From positions 8,883,942 through 8,947,941 of the forward strand of contig OZ035964.1 in NCBI GenBank assembly GCA_964034945.1: a stretch of DNA of 64,000 bases. Direction: 5' to 3'. Each line of letters begins with the position of its first letter. Position 1 is the first letter of the stretch. A program made the position numbers and the translations under genes. The notes beneath the pieces were generated by a model. The model was not told the origin of the DNA. It saw nothing but the letters and a program-made list of their open reading frames with translations, and did not search any database. The DNA is from Chrysopilus asiliformis (Eukaryota > Arthropoda > Insecta > Diptera > Rhagionidae). This document shows positions 45,810 to 57,423 of the stretch, one piece after another.

Positions 45810-48800
45810 CTAAACTAGAAATAAGTCTGATGTTTCACTTTTGGTACACGCACTTCCTGTTGGTGATGCTGCACTCGCCAGGGAATTAGCACGGGTCGCA
45901 GCCAAGGGTGAGCGAATGTCTTGATTAAGGGCAGTCGTTTGATTCTGTCCATCATAGTAATATGACGAATCTGTAAAATTTACAAAGAAAATTCAGTGAT
46001 TTTTACCATTTGATCGTGTTAAAATCTGTGTAAAAAAACCATAACATCTTTAGTCGATATTGAATTCATTCTAAATTATTTTGTCTGGGATGCAAATATA
46101 GATTATTTGGGCTCCAACAGCGAAACCCCAAAATCTGTCATTATTTTGTCTTTGTTTGGAAATCGACCTAAGATTTATGGCTTTTTGCCACACGAAAATA
46201 GGGTCTTTAATCGAAAAAAAAGTTAAATACAGCAGACTCGCAAATAAATGAATGTTCTATTATATGAACGGCTGTATTAAATTCAGAGAATATATTTGAG
46301 ATTAAATGCTTTGTTATATGAACAGCTTAAAATTGCATGTTCCTATAATCGCGAGTGTACTGTATTTGCGTAAAAATTAAGTGGTTTTATGCAGAAATGT
46401 TTTCACATCTCATACCCTACTATTATTATTAGTGTCTGGCATGCATCTGCCACTTAAAGTGTGTCTTAATTAGTGGGAGATACGTACCATACACCAAAAA
46501 ATGATACCCGAAGGCAAAAAATTACAACAAAATAATGTAGGGGAGAGAAGGGATGCGAACATTTGAATAGGTTAGCGAATTTTCATAATTTAAAGGAGTT
46601 TTGGCTTCGGATAGGCTATTTTTTTTGGATTTTTTCAAGATTTAAAAAGGGTTTTGACTTTTTTTCACAGCTTTTACAATGGTTTAGGAAAATTAAGGCT
46701 ATTTTCAGAATTTTTTCATATTTTTGGTAAAATTTGGCATTGGTTAACCGTTAAAAAACGACGTTTTCGCCATTTAAAAATAAACAAGATAGATTGTGGC
46801 TTTAATCTGCCAAAAAAATAGTTTTCTTTTCGCTATTTTGTAGTTTTTCTTGGGGGTTTTGCTTTGGTTAAATAAAATATCAGTTGTGATCAACAGAAAA
46901 CTTTCCTCTGTAATATTTGGTTTCGGGAAAAATATGTAAAAAACAATTTTTTCAAATATTTTGAGAGTCGTTAAGGATACGTAAAAAGCGTTTAAGAAAA
47001 AAAGCAGGAAATTTTATTTCCCAAAAGCGCATAGTTTCCAAGAAACTTTCAAAAAACGGTATTTTTTCAAAATAAAATGTATGGCAGAAGCTTTAGTTAA
47101 GGATATTTTCTGGATTTTGTTTCGAATTTCGCTGGCCAAGGAATATAAATTAAATCTGTTTGGTATTTTCCTGTCGTTTTATCTTGAACTAGAATTCGGA
47201 CCCGGCTTCGATCGGCTGAAAGCGCAAGTAGAAGCAAACCTAGGAAAACAAAATTCACTTGGTTATAAATTAGATAGGTTGGAGTAGGGTGGTCCGGTCC
47301 GGTCCGCGCTTTTCTTTAAAGGTTGTTTTTATCTTCAGACTTTTTTTTCGAAAATTCACAAAAAGACACTCTTCGAAAATACTACTACGGGTCTTATGTA
47401 CTTAAAGACAATAAAGTTCCATACATTTTTGATTTCGACAAGAACTCTGTATCTCAAGCCGTTATCGAGATATACCGTTAATTTAGAAAAATCAATTTTT
47501 ACGATTATTTCTGAAAATACCGGCTTTTTAACAGGTCAATGTATGAGATGATCAGGTTTGTTATTATTTTCCTCAGCTCAAAAAAAACCGGTTTTTTTTC
47601 ACAAAAGCTCACCCAATAAGACCCAAAAAAAACAGTGGATTTTTTTAAAAATTCCAGGTTTTTCACAACATTGGGGATTAACCAAAAAGAGAATAATGCC
47701 ACATTTTTGTCTTTTACCGCTTGAAAAAATATTTCCGTGACCGTTCCCACCCGGGAAATATTTTTGTCGAATTTTTAAAGGCTTGTTCTTAGTAGGAAAA
47801 ATATTTCCGAGATCTTTTCGACACGGGACATATTTTTATCGAATTTCTAATCGCTTGTTCTGGGTAGGAAAAATATTTCCGAGACCTTTTCTATCCGGGA
47901 AATATTTTTCTCGAATTTTGACTCGCTTGTTCTGAGTAGGAAAAATATCTCCGAGACCTTTTCTATTCGGGAAATATTTTTCTCGAATTTCTAGGGGCTT
48001 ATTCTGAGTAGGAAAAATATTTCCGAGACCTTTTCTATTCGGAAAATATATTTCTCGAATTTCTAGAGGCTTTTTCTGAGTAGAAAAAATATTTCCGAGA
48101 CCTTTTCTATTCGGGAAATATTTTTCTCGAATTTCTAGAGGCTTATTCTGAGTAGGAAAAATATTTTCGAGACCTTTTCCACACGGGAAATATTTTTCTC
48201 GAATTTTTAAAGGCTTGTTCTTAGTAGGAAAAATATTTCCGAGACCTTTTCGACACGGGAAATATTTTTATCGAATTTTTAATCGCTTGTTCTGGGTAGG
48301 AAAAATATTTCCGAGACCTTTTCAATCCGGGAAATATTTTTCTCGAATTTTTAGAGGCTTGTTCTTAGCAGGAAAAATATTTCCGATACCTTTTCCACTC
48401 GGGAAATATTTTTCTCGAATATTTAGAGGCTTGTTCTTAGTAAGAAAAATATTTCCGAGATCTTTTCCACCCGGGAAATATTTTTCTCGAATTTTTAGAG
48501 GCTTGTTCTTAGTAGGAAAAATATTTCCGAGACCTTCCCCTACCGGGAAATATTTTTCTGGAATTTTTAGAGGCTTGTTTTCAGTAGGCAAAATATTTTC
48601 GAGAACTTTTCTATCCGGGAAATATTTTTCTAGAATTTTTAAAGTCTTGTTCTTAGTAGGAAAAATATTTCCGAGACCTTTTCTATTCGGGAAATATTTT
48701 TCTCGAATTTTTAGAGGCTTGTTCTTAGCAGGAAAAATATTTCTGATACCTTTTCTACTCGGGAAATATTTTTCTCGAATTTTTAGAGGCTTGTTCTTAG

Positions 48801-51800
48801 TAAGAAAAATATTTCCGAGAACTTTTCCACCCGGCAAATATTTTTCTCGAATTTTTAAAGGCTTGTTCTTAGTAGGAAAAATACTTCCGAGAACTTTTTT
48901 ATCCGGGAAATATTTTTCTCGAATTCTAGAGGCTTATTCTGAGTAGGAAAAATATTTCCGAGATCTTTTCCACCCGGGAAATATTTTTCTCGAATTTTTA
49001 GAGGCTTGTTCTGAGTAGGAAAAATATTTCCGAGACCTTTTCCACCCGGGAAATATTTTTCTCGAATTTTTAAAGGCTTGTTCTTAGTAGGAAAAATATT
49101 TCCGAGACATTTTCTATTCGGGAAATATTTTTCTCGAATTTCTAGGGGCTTATTCTGAATAGGAAAAATATTTCCGAGACCTTTTCCACCCGGGAAATAT
49201 TTTTCTCGAATTATTAAAGGCTTGTTCTGAATAGGAAAAATATTTCCGAGATCTTTTCGACACGGGACATATTTTTATCGAATTTCTAATCGCTTGTTCT
49301 GGGTAGGAAAAATATTTCCGAGACCTTTTCTATCCGGGAAATATTTTTCTCGAATTTTGACTCGCTTGTTCTGAGTAGGAAAAATATTTCCGAGACCTTT
49401 TCTATTCGGGAAATATTTTTCTCGAATTTCTAGGGGCTTATTCTGAGTAGGAAAAATATTTCCGAGACCTTTTCTATTCGGAAAATATATTTCTCGAATT
49501 TCTAGAGGAATTTTCTGAGTAGAAAAAATATTTCCGAGACCTTTTCTATTCGGGAAATATTTTTCTCGAATTTCTAGAGGTTTATTCTGAGTAGGAAAAA
49601 TATTTTCGAGACCTTTTCCACACGGGAAATATTTTTCTCGAATTTTTAAAGGCTTGTTCTTAGTAGGAAAAATATTTCCGAGACCTTTTCTATCCGGGAA
49701 ATATTTTTCTCGAATTTCTAGAGGCTTATTCTGAGTAGGAAAAATATTTTCGAGACCTTTTCCACACGGGAAATATTTTTCTCGAATTTTTAAAGGCTTG
49801 TTCTTAGTAGGAAAAATATTTCCGAGACCTTTTCGACACGGGAAATATTTTTATCGAATTTTTAATCGCTTGTTCTGGGTAGGAAAAATATTTCCGAGAC
49901 CTTTTCAATCCGGGAAATATTTTTCTCGAATTTTGACTCGCTTGTTCTGAGTAGGAAAAATATTTCCGAGACCTTTTCTATTCGGGAAATATTTTTCTCG
50001 AATTTCTAGGGGCTTATTCTGAGTAGGAAAAATATTTCCAAGACCTTTTCTATTCGGGAAATATTTTTCTCGAATTTCTAGAGGCTTATTCTGAGTAGAA
50101 AAAATATTTCCGAGACCTTTTCTATTCGGGAAATATTTTTCTCGAATTTCTAGGGGCTTATTCTGAGTAGGAAAAATATTTCCGAGACCTTTTCTATTCG
50201 GGAAATATTTTTCTTGAATTTTTAAAGGCTTGTTCTTAGTAGGAAATATATTTTCGAGACCTTTTTTATTCGGGAAATATTTTTCTCGAATTTCTAGAGG
50301 CTTGTTCTTAGTAGGAAAAATATTTCCGAGACCTTTTCCACCCGGGAAATATTTTTCTCGAATTTTTAGAGGCTTATTATTAGTAGGAAAAATATTTCCA
50401 AGACCTTTTCCACACGGGAAATATTTTTCTCGAATTTTTAGAGATTTTCGTGAATTGCTTGCAAACTAACGATTTTTCGAAAGAAAAACTATTAAAAGCA
50501 GAATTACAAGCATTAAAATTCTCTACATTTTTGCCTTTGACTTTAAATCGATATCTATTACAGTTATCGAGATATTTCAGGTTTTGTAAAATAAAAATTC
50601 ATATTTTTATGTAAACTAGGTAAATTGTGCAGAAACGTAGATTTCGTATAAAAAAGATATTTTTTTGGTCTCAGTTTTTTGTTTGAAAAACTTCACTATT
50701 CGTTTTGGTTGATTGAAATTTCAAAAACTTTGTTCAATTCGGTAACAAAAATTTAAAAAATTTGACTCAAAAATTTCAAAATTGGGTCTTGGTTTCGGTT
50801 TACTAAAGTTTCAACGATTCAGTGGTTTTTGGTTTGGTTCAGAAAACCAGTTTGTATCTATGCAAATCATAGCTACTGCGAAAGCCATCTAAAATCAATA
50901 GAATTTTCGAAATATCCTTACATATCGTGTAATAATTTTTGTGTTGTTGTAAAATTAATAAAATTAATGAAATAAAAAAATCATAACAGCAAGTATTGGT
51001 AACAAATACTCACTGTTTACTTACTGAGGAGTCCGCCGGCCGTTGTACTATATCCATATGAACCGTAGGCACTACCATATTGTGGATACGCTGGACTATA
51101 CGTATAATCAGATGCTGGTACAACAGATCCACCACCTGTTATGGAATTGATAAAAAAAAAGAAATAAACAATTTCATTAGCCAGTGATTTTTTCTACTAC
51201 GAAAAATTCCATCTCTTTTGAAAACTACATAATAATTCGGTTAGCGATTGTTAGTAAGTTGTATTTGCTCGAAAATGTTGCATTTATTTTTATTTTTAGA
51301 TGTTTCTTTTTTTGGAAGAGGGAAGAGTTTTTATATAAAAAAAAGCATAGCTGTTAGGGGTGACATTTTTATTATCGGGGATTCATTACTCTATGATGGA
51401 TTGTTGTTCAGGGTGACCTGTTATTTTAAGTTGCAAAGATTTGCAGAAATTGTGCTAAAGATTTTCGAGTGCATTTCAATGATCAAAAATTTAACCACCA
51501 CCAAATGAGTTTTTGTCTGTTTTCTATTTTACTATCACCATACGCGCGTTTGAATCCCTGGATTTCAGTGTCTATGACGCAAAAATCCATGCCGGACTCT
51601 ATGTGGATCACTTGCCTGTTGAATAATGACTAAAACTTGGCAACATTGATGAGTATCCTGTCGGTCCGCCACTGGGCTGCAGTACAATAAGTGAGGATTG
51701 ATGATCGTTGGGCGATGGTCCGCCATTTGCTGTATTAGCGGGATTCGCATTACTCAGACTATTGCTGTGGTTCGTTGTATGATGTTGGTGTTGTGAGGTA

Positions 51801-54340
51801 GCGACCACCACCCCCACCGAATTACTCTCGTTTTGCTGCGGTGGTCGGGGACCGGTTACTGACGATCCGGATGCCTGATTACCGCCCCCTGGGTTAATGT
51901 TGTTGCCTCCTGATGTGCCAACACCGCCACTATTTGATGAGTTCGGCCCACCACTGGCTGTCGCGCCGGAATTCTGGGACGATTGATTTCCACCGCCGTT
52001 GGATCCGGCACCACCACCACCGTTGTTTGAATTTCCCGGATTATTCGTTGATTGCTGTGTCTGTTGATCGGCCGATACCATAGTTAGTGGAAGTCCCGGC
52101 GACGATCCAGAATCGTTGTGTGGACTAACGACGGTGCCAAGGCTCGTTATATTTGCATAGCCATGCCCATTTTCAACTAACGACACCAATACGAAAACGA
52201 TTAAAAATCAAATAAAAATCAAATAATAAACTTAACCAAATACCGAAATAAATTTCAGTCTTGAAAGAAATCGTTTATCACCAATAACCAAAAGTGCTTA
52301 CAAGTATATATTGCTATTTTTTTATTTTGTTTTTTTCAAAAATTTTTTTATTTTTATTTTCAGGAAATATGTACATCTACGTGCATTGTTAAGTTGAAAA
52401 TGTGCGTCTACACTTTTTGAATCCCAAATCAATATTTCCAAAAAAAAGATCGGCCGAAACCAAAAGTAATGATAGTGATTTGAATTTCAACGGTCAGCAG
52501 TACTTGAAGTGAAGAAAAGGTATGTATGCTAGCTTTTTTCTAAGTAGTTTTTCCTTTTTTGCTCTTACAATTGAATAATTAAGTGGCATAGATAGAGTTT
52601 AAGAGTGATGATCGCATCTTAACGCTAGCGAAAGCAAATCTTACCTGTATGGTATGGTGATAGTGAATGATCAAGGATCCCAGTCGTACCCAATTTCATT
52701 TCTTGCATGCTTATCGGTGCTAGCGGAGTCAGAGAGCCACCTCCTAATATTTAATTATTTATTTGTATTTAGTTTATAATTTAGATCTGACATTAGTTTC
52801 AATTTTTTGTTTGTTGGTTTCTTGATTGAGAAATTTTTAAAACGACTATCTTGTGGTGGGGGTTTTAAATTGATTGTGTAGCAAAGTTTCGGAAAACAAC
52901 CCAACAATTGGGCAAAACGTATTCTTTTTAGTTTTTCATTTTATAAAACGTAGTTAACAAATTATGATAAAATATGTTAAGAAACTTTTTATTACCACTT
53001 AAGTGACGTTTCTCCAAAATGTTACACTTACCGATAGAAGCTCCAATTGGTGGCGTATAGAGGGAGCTTTGGGATTGCGATATCGTTGTTATGCTATCGT
53101 AAAGGATCGATTCAGTTCCGGTTGATGTTGGAAAACCGTTGTGAGTATCATAGTATGGTGTCCCGCCATTTGTTGTGACACTGCCCAACTCTGATAAAAG
53201 TTTATGCTCATCTTTGATGCACCATTTCCCAGACCATAACTAAATTCATTAATTAATTAGTAATTGTTAGAAAGAAAAGGACAGTCATAAAAAAAACAGT
53301 AATCCATCCATTTACGGATTAAATGCGAATTTACTTGAATTCGGTTTTAAAATGTTGGATCTTTGATAATCGAATAGAAAACAACGCACACATTATAAAA
53401 CAAAAACACTGGCTTAAATGTATGTACGAGGTCCTCGTCACGTTTTCTCAGATACTATTGCCCAAAAATGAGTCCTTTTATAATTTTCTATTACAATGAG
53501 AGAAATTTGGAATGTTACTTTTCAGCCTACATGAATTTATTGTTGTTTTGACATAAATTTCCTGTAATTTTCAAATTAAAAATGTTGCCAAGACATGAAA
53601 TCAAGTAAAAATTACAAGAAAAGCTTTCAAAAGATTATTAAATAATGTCAAATTCACAAAATTTAAATTTTATAACATTATAAAATGGCATCTATTTCAT
53701 ACGCAGGGCAAGTTTTGCCATGTTGCTCGCAGGTCAATCAAAAACAGTAGATTTTGATGAAAAAAAGACATCCTATTTCTAAAATTAATAGTTTTTGAAT
53801 TATCAGATAACTATAATGAGCCTAATTTTTTAAAAGGAACATCTCAGTTGGAAAATTAATGATCAACAAAGAGAACACTAGTTATTTTTCTAGTTATCTT
53901 TCAAGTAAGATCTTTCTTTTAAAAAATGAGGCCCGTCAAAGTAGGTCTGCTTCAGATTTTCTTAAATCTACCATGTGTCTGCCCTGCCAAACTGCCCTGA
54001 GTATGAAATAGACGTGAGGAAATGTTGGTTAAAAGTTGTAGGAAAAATCATGTCATTTTGAATATTTTTTGTTTTCGGTGTATAATTAGATATTTGCGGT
54101 TTTCACTTAGGTTCTAGTTTTTGCGAAACGCACAGCAGATATCGCTTTAAATCATTTTTTGTATCCAGTGACAAGATATTCAAATAAAATCCATCTTACC
54201 AGAATCAATATTTCGCGCAAATGGAAAGATTACGCTAAAATTCTATTAACTTACATTCGAATAAAGTTGATCGCCGCTATAATGAATTCTTTGTCGTTTG
54301 ATTTCATCATCTGGATGAATGTTTATATCACGATTCTCGT
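45810..54340 (-). CDS. sv: Pax2/5/8 transcription factor shaven, C-terminal part
   Basis: Six exons in order: 54255-54340, 53032-53239, 52645-52743, 51616-52176, 51025-51135 and 45810-45970 (stop TAG). They give about 407 residues. The first begins in phase 1 with ENRDINIHPDDEIKRQRI; exon 2 starts LWSGKWCIKDEHKLLSELG, the stretch occupying the remnant-homeodomain position in fly Pax2. Exon 4 is a Gly/Asn/Ser/Gln-rich low-complexity segment. Exons 5-6 carry DYTYSPAYPQYGSAYGSYGY, NSSYYYDGQN and the C-terminal ACTKSETSDLFLV, which I recognise as the conserved Pax2 transactivation/inhibitory tail of fly shaven. The paired domain and octapeptide are absent, so their exons should lie past the right edge or in exons I missed. 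Pax2/5/8 proteins bind DNA through the paired domain; in flies sv acts in cone-cell and bristle-cell fate. The last intron (5.05 kb) contains an R element and a satellite array. Intron 51136-51615 is GC-AG. Confidence 0.88.
47330..50665 (-). mobile_element. R-family element hosting the satellite array
   Basis: R text on the left (GTATCTCAAGCCGTTATCGA, TTTTTGTCTTTTACCG near 47704-47720) and right (TTGCTTGCAAACTAACGATT, TTTTGTAAAATAAAAATTCA and CAGAAACGTAGATTTCGTAT) is collinear with other minus-strand R copies. The array takes the place of the middle. About 120 bp near 47550-47690 (AAAACCGG, CCCAATAAGACCCAAAA) is a further foreign piece. Confidence 0.7.
47727..50445. repeat. 72-bp satellite, array 2 (~38 copies)
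   Basis: Same 72-bp monomer and orientation as array 1, with the GAAAAATATTTCC / GGAAATATTTTTC dyad kept in most units. Diagnostic variants (GACACGGGACATATTTTTAT, TTTTGACTCGCTTG, TCGGAAAATATATTTC) recur in the same order at 47811-48240 and 49250-49680, a block of about six monomers duplicated at roughly 20 monomers distance. The 243-codon open frame inside is a by-product of the period. It lies in the last sv intron. Confidence 0.93.
51136..51615 (-). other. sv: GC-AG intron of sv
   Basis: The donor reads ACAG then GCAAGT and the acceptor CCATAACAG then GTGGTGG. Only this junction keeps phase 1 and the frame STG-GGSVV; the nearest GT (CAA then GTGATC) shifts the frame. A strong CAG|GCAAGT context is the usual form of GC donors. 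Confidence 0.85.
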
Positions 54341-54380
54341 CTGAAATCAAGATAACTGAAGCGATATTTAATTAGTTAAT

Positions 54381-54505
54381 AAAAATCTATCGAAATTGTT
54401 CGATAATTGTAATTAGAAATCGTAAAAATCTATCGAAATTGTTCGATAATTGTAATTAGAAATCGTATAAATCTATCGAAATTGTTCGATAATTATATTT
54501 AGAAA
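54381..54505. repeat. Three 43-bp tandem copies
   Basis: Units begin AAATCTATCGAAATTGTTCG and end TTAGAAATC. Each contains the palindrome TATCGAA...TTCGATA. They sit just upstream (minus strand) of the first sv exon seen here, within an sv intron. Confidence 0.85.
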
Positions 54506-54935
54506 TCAGGGTTGTTATTATTTGCCCCAGCCCAAAAAAAACCCCAAAAAAATGGTACTAAAACACCGTTAAAAACCCAATAAAATCCATAATAAAGCCC
54601 ATAATAAAACCCAATAAGACCCATTAAAAAACATTTCGTTTTTATTATCGATATTAGATAAAAATAAGTAAATTTTATTTAAAATGTAAATATTTCATAA
54701 TTGATTTTCATGAAATCCACTAGTGGGAAAATTGTTCTTTACTGGTGTGTTTAATAATAATTCATGAACTTTTTCATAAGAAATAGACGTCTTTATTCTT
54801 CTACTTTTCGTCTTCATGTCCATTACAAACAAATTTTAACATTTTTAACCGCAGTTTAGAAATTTTAATTTTATTGGTAAACTTTTAATTTTATTGGTAA
54901 AAAAGAAGTCATGTGGTTACCAAGGATAATTAAAA
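54506..54935. other. No exon seen; sv intron
   Basis: AT-rich with repeated AAAACCCAATAAGACCC-type phrases, also seen near 47610. Repeat-derived. Confidence 0.4.
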
Positions 54936-55500
54936 ATTTGAAAAATTCTTCACGATTAGCCGTTATCTTTATTCGTTTTCGAGATATTGGCATTTTTTTT
55001 AATAAACTTATGTTCATTTTCGAGGTGCTTTAAACAGTGAGAGCCATTCCGTAGGATGTTGTATGGGATGTACTTTTAACAGGATTTATCTTGTAAACGG
55101 TTGGAGATCCGGAGATCCAATGAAAGGCAAAATATAGGAAATTTTATTATCTTCAATTTTGTCCATACCTAAGACAATCGAAAAATGCAAAGTCGCGGAG
55201 CAAATCGCAAAAAACCAAAATAACAAATATGACTTTTTTAATGCTTTTATCAGTTTTTCGAGCTTTTCTCGAAAAGTAACAGGTTTTTTGTAGTACCATA
55301 TAAGAGACAAAATAAGCGTAACAAGATTCCCCACAACATCCTTTTTACGGTTTAGCCGTTATCTTTATTCGTTTTCTTTTTCTCTAACGCTTTTTACGTA
55401 CGCTTTTTACGAGATATTTGAAAAAATATTCTTTTTGACATTTTTTTTCGAAACTAAATGTTGCGCAGAAGAGTTTTGTGTTGATCACAACTGATATTTA
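54936..55500 (-). mobile_element. R-related fragment
   Basis: Shares AGCCGTTATCTTTATTCG, GGAGATCCAATGAAAG and TGTGTTGATCACAACTGATA with other R copies, but pieces are missing and rearranged. Confidence 0.6.
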
Positions 55501-55504
55501 TAGG

Positions 55505-55920
55505 GGAGACTGGGGTATTCTGGACCACGGGGAATTGCGGACCAGCGTCATTTTTTTCCCCCTAGTAGTGGTTGGTAGCTGCAAATAACTGTAATGAGTT
55601 TGCCTCATGTTAAGCTAATTTTCCTAACAGTACTCGACTTGTGTATACGCACTATCACCTCGCTTCGATAGCAAATAGAAAAGTGATACTTCGAATTTTT
55701 TTTTTTCACTTTGTGTTTCGCTTAAATTTAACCACATTTTTCGAGAATCAACTCAAGTAAATATATTGATAATATTCGCGGAGCCTTAAGCATTCGACAC
55801 TGACAAGAAATTTTGAAGTAAGTTTGCATTGTGTTACTAATAGCTGCCATATTGTAAAAAAGAGGATTCGGGGAATTGTGCACCACTTTTATCGGGGAAT
55901 TATGGACCACTCAATTCTTG
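55505..55920. mobile_element. Element with repeated GGGGAATT..GGACCA
   Basis: GGGGAATTGCGGACCA, GGGGAATTGTGCACCA and GGGGAATTATGGACCA occur near 55529, 55872 and 55893, with TATTCTGGACCACG at the left end. Direct subterminal repeats suggest a small transposon remnant; class unknown. Confidence 0.45.
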
Positions 55921-56003
55921 ACATTTGACAAGCAAACTTCGTGTATTTGATGCATATAAGTGTTTTTTCATGCAAAAACACAGCATTAGATTTTCGGCAA
56001 TCA

Positions 56004-56030
56004 TCATACTAATATATATAATTGAGTTGG

Positions 56031-56073
<43 letters not shown>

Positions 56074-56334
56074 CTGTCTGTTCCTCTTTCACGCTAAAAC
56101 GGCTGAACCGATTGACTTGATTTTTGGCATGAGTGTCTGTGTTAGTTCTGGTTCCAACATAGGCATACGGAAAAGTAGCGCCGGGGCTGGGGGGAGTAAC
56201 GGGAGGAGGTAAAGTGATTTCGAAACTTTCGCGGGGAAACTACCGGGCCGATTGGCCTGAAGTTTAGCTCCAACATAAACCATAAAAAAAAAATTGAAAA
56301 AATTTAACCCGGCAACGACGGGTATGCAAGCTAG
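56004..56334 (+). mobile_element. Non-autonomous Helitron
   Basis: Starts TCATACTAATATATATAATT and ends ACCCGGCAACGACGGGT then CAAGCTAG, inserted between A and T. A CTGT tract (56033-56082) follows the start. It is the cleanest of the three copies. Confidence 0.85.
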
Positions 56335-56339
56335 TATAT

Positions 56340-57160
56340 CATAAAAGATAGTATATTAGATTTAGTATACCGTTTGTAACGCATCGGGCACAAAAATGAA
56401 CTACACCCAAGATAAACGATTTTGATTTCCCCATGTCCGTCCGTCTGTTTGTCCGTGAACACCATAACTTTCGAAAGGATTAAGCTAGAGATTTGAAATT
56501 TTGTACAGTTGCGTTTCTAGTAAATAGCCAGGCTGAGTTCTTGTACAGGAAAAATTAAATCATTCCTTCCACCCTCCCCCATATTAAGGAAATAGTTTTT
56601 TGCAATTTTCTCGAAAATGGTAAGTCATATTGAAAAATTTAGAAAGGTAAAATGTGTTTAGACTGAAATTCTACATAACTCAACCATACTTCAAAATTTA
56701 ATCGGACCACCGCGTCCTCTCTCCCATACAAATTGCATACTGTTCTCTTATTTTCTCGAAAACGGTGTGTCGTCTTGAAATCTTTTAACACGTTGACTGC
56801 CAGACCAATTTTGCAAAAATGTAAGGGAGATGCCAATACATGTAGACGTATTAGAATGTACGTATGTATGTATGTATGCATGTAGATTGTAGACCCAGCT
56901 ATCGAAAATGATAGCCTTGGCCGCTCATGAATCATAGTGCCAATTTTCACTGGCTATCAAAAATGATAGCCATGGCTCACTGGCTATCAAAAATGATAGC
57001 TATGGCAGTCAATGTGTTAAAAGGTAAAATCTGTTTAGAATATGACTTTACATAACCGTTCCATAAATCAAAATCCAATCGGACCACTCCTTTCCCCCTG
57101 TTCTAAACAAGTGGATTTTTCGTAAAATAAACATTTTGTCTGTCACCATATAGAGTATTT
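56340..57160 (+). mobile_element. S-family copy carrying a MITE
   Basis: Has CCGTTTGTAACGCATCGG, CACAAAAATGAACTACACC, TCCGTCCGTCTGTTTGTCCG and GATTTGAAATTTTGTACAG. It continues after the 56789-57016 insert to CATATAGAGTATTTG. Confidence 0.7.
56785..57020. mobile_element. TTAA-flanked MITE
   Basis: TTAA at both sides of a 228-bp insert with ends CACGTTGACTGCCA and TGGCAGTCAATGTG (one difference). Inside are four copies of GCTATCAAAAATGATAGC-like palindromes. The TTAA target suggests piggyBac-like origin, although the ends lack the usual CCC. Confidence 0.65.
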
Positions 57161-57423
57161 GTGGTTTTATTAAGTATGAATATGGACCGCGAGCCATGTA
57201 GAGAATTGAAACATTTGTAAGGTTTTGCGAAATCTTGATATCAGTCACGGTTTAGGTGTTTTTAGCACTTGTTATTATAATTTAATGTGTGAAAATATGG
57301 TTCACATTTCAGTATTTACCATCCCTTCGTTATGTATAAAACCTGTTCAAAAAAAAAACCACACAGAACGAACACAGAAATCTCGAGAAAATAAATGGTG
57401 TTTTTAATAAGGAAGCTCTCCAC

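Noticed and set aside
47081..47287. 68-codon plus frame (MAEALVKDIFW...)
   Set aside because: Lies in an sv intron next to repeat sequence, on the opposite strand, with no splice context or recognisable domain.
48215..48946. 243-codon plus frame and 171-codon minus frame in the satellite
   Set aside because: Both follow from a 72-bp (24-codon) period that happens to lack stops. Translation is a repeated KIFPRPFPPGKYFSRIFRG-like unit with no protein features.
37078..50445. CRISPR-like regular repeats
   Set aside because: The units are contiguous 72-bp monomers without unique spacers, in an animal genome.
51486..51750. GT donor downstream of the sv 51616 exon end
   Set aside because: Using CAA|GTGATC puts the next exon out of frame and loses the conserved Tyr-rich tail; the GC donor keeps it.
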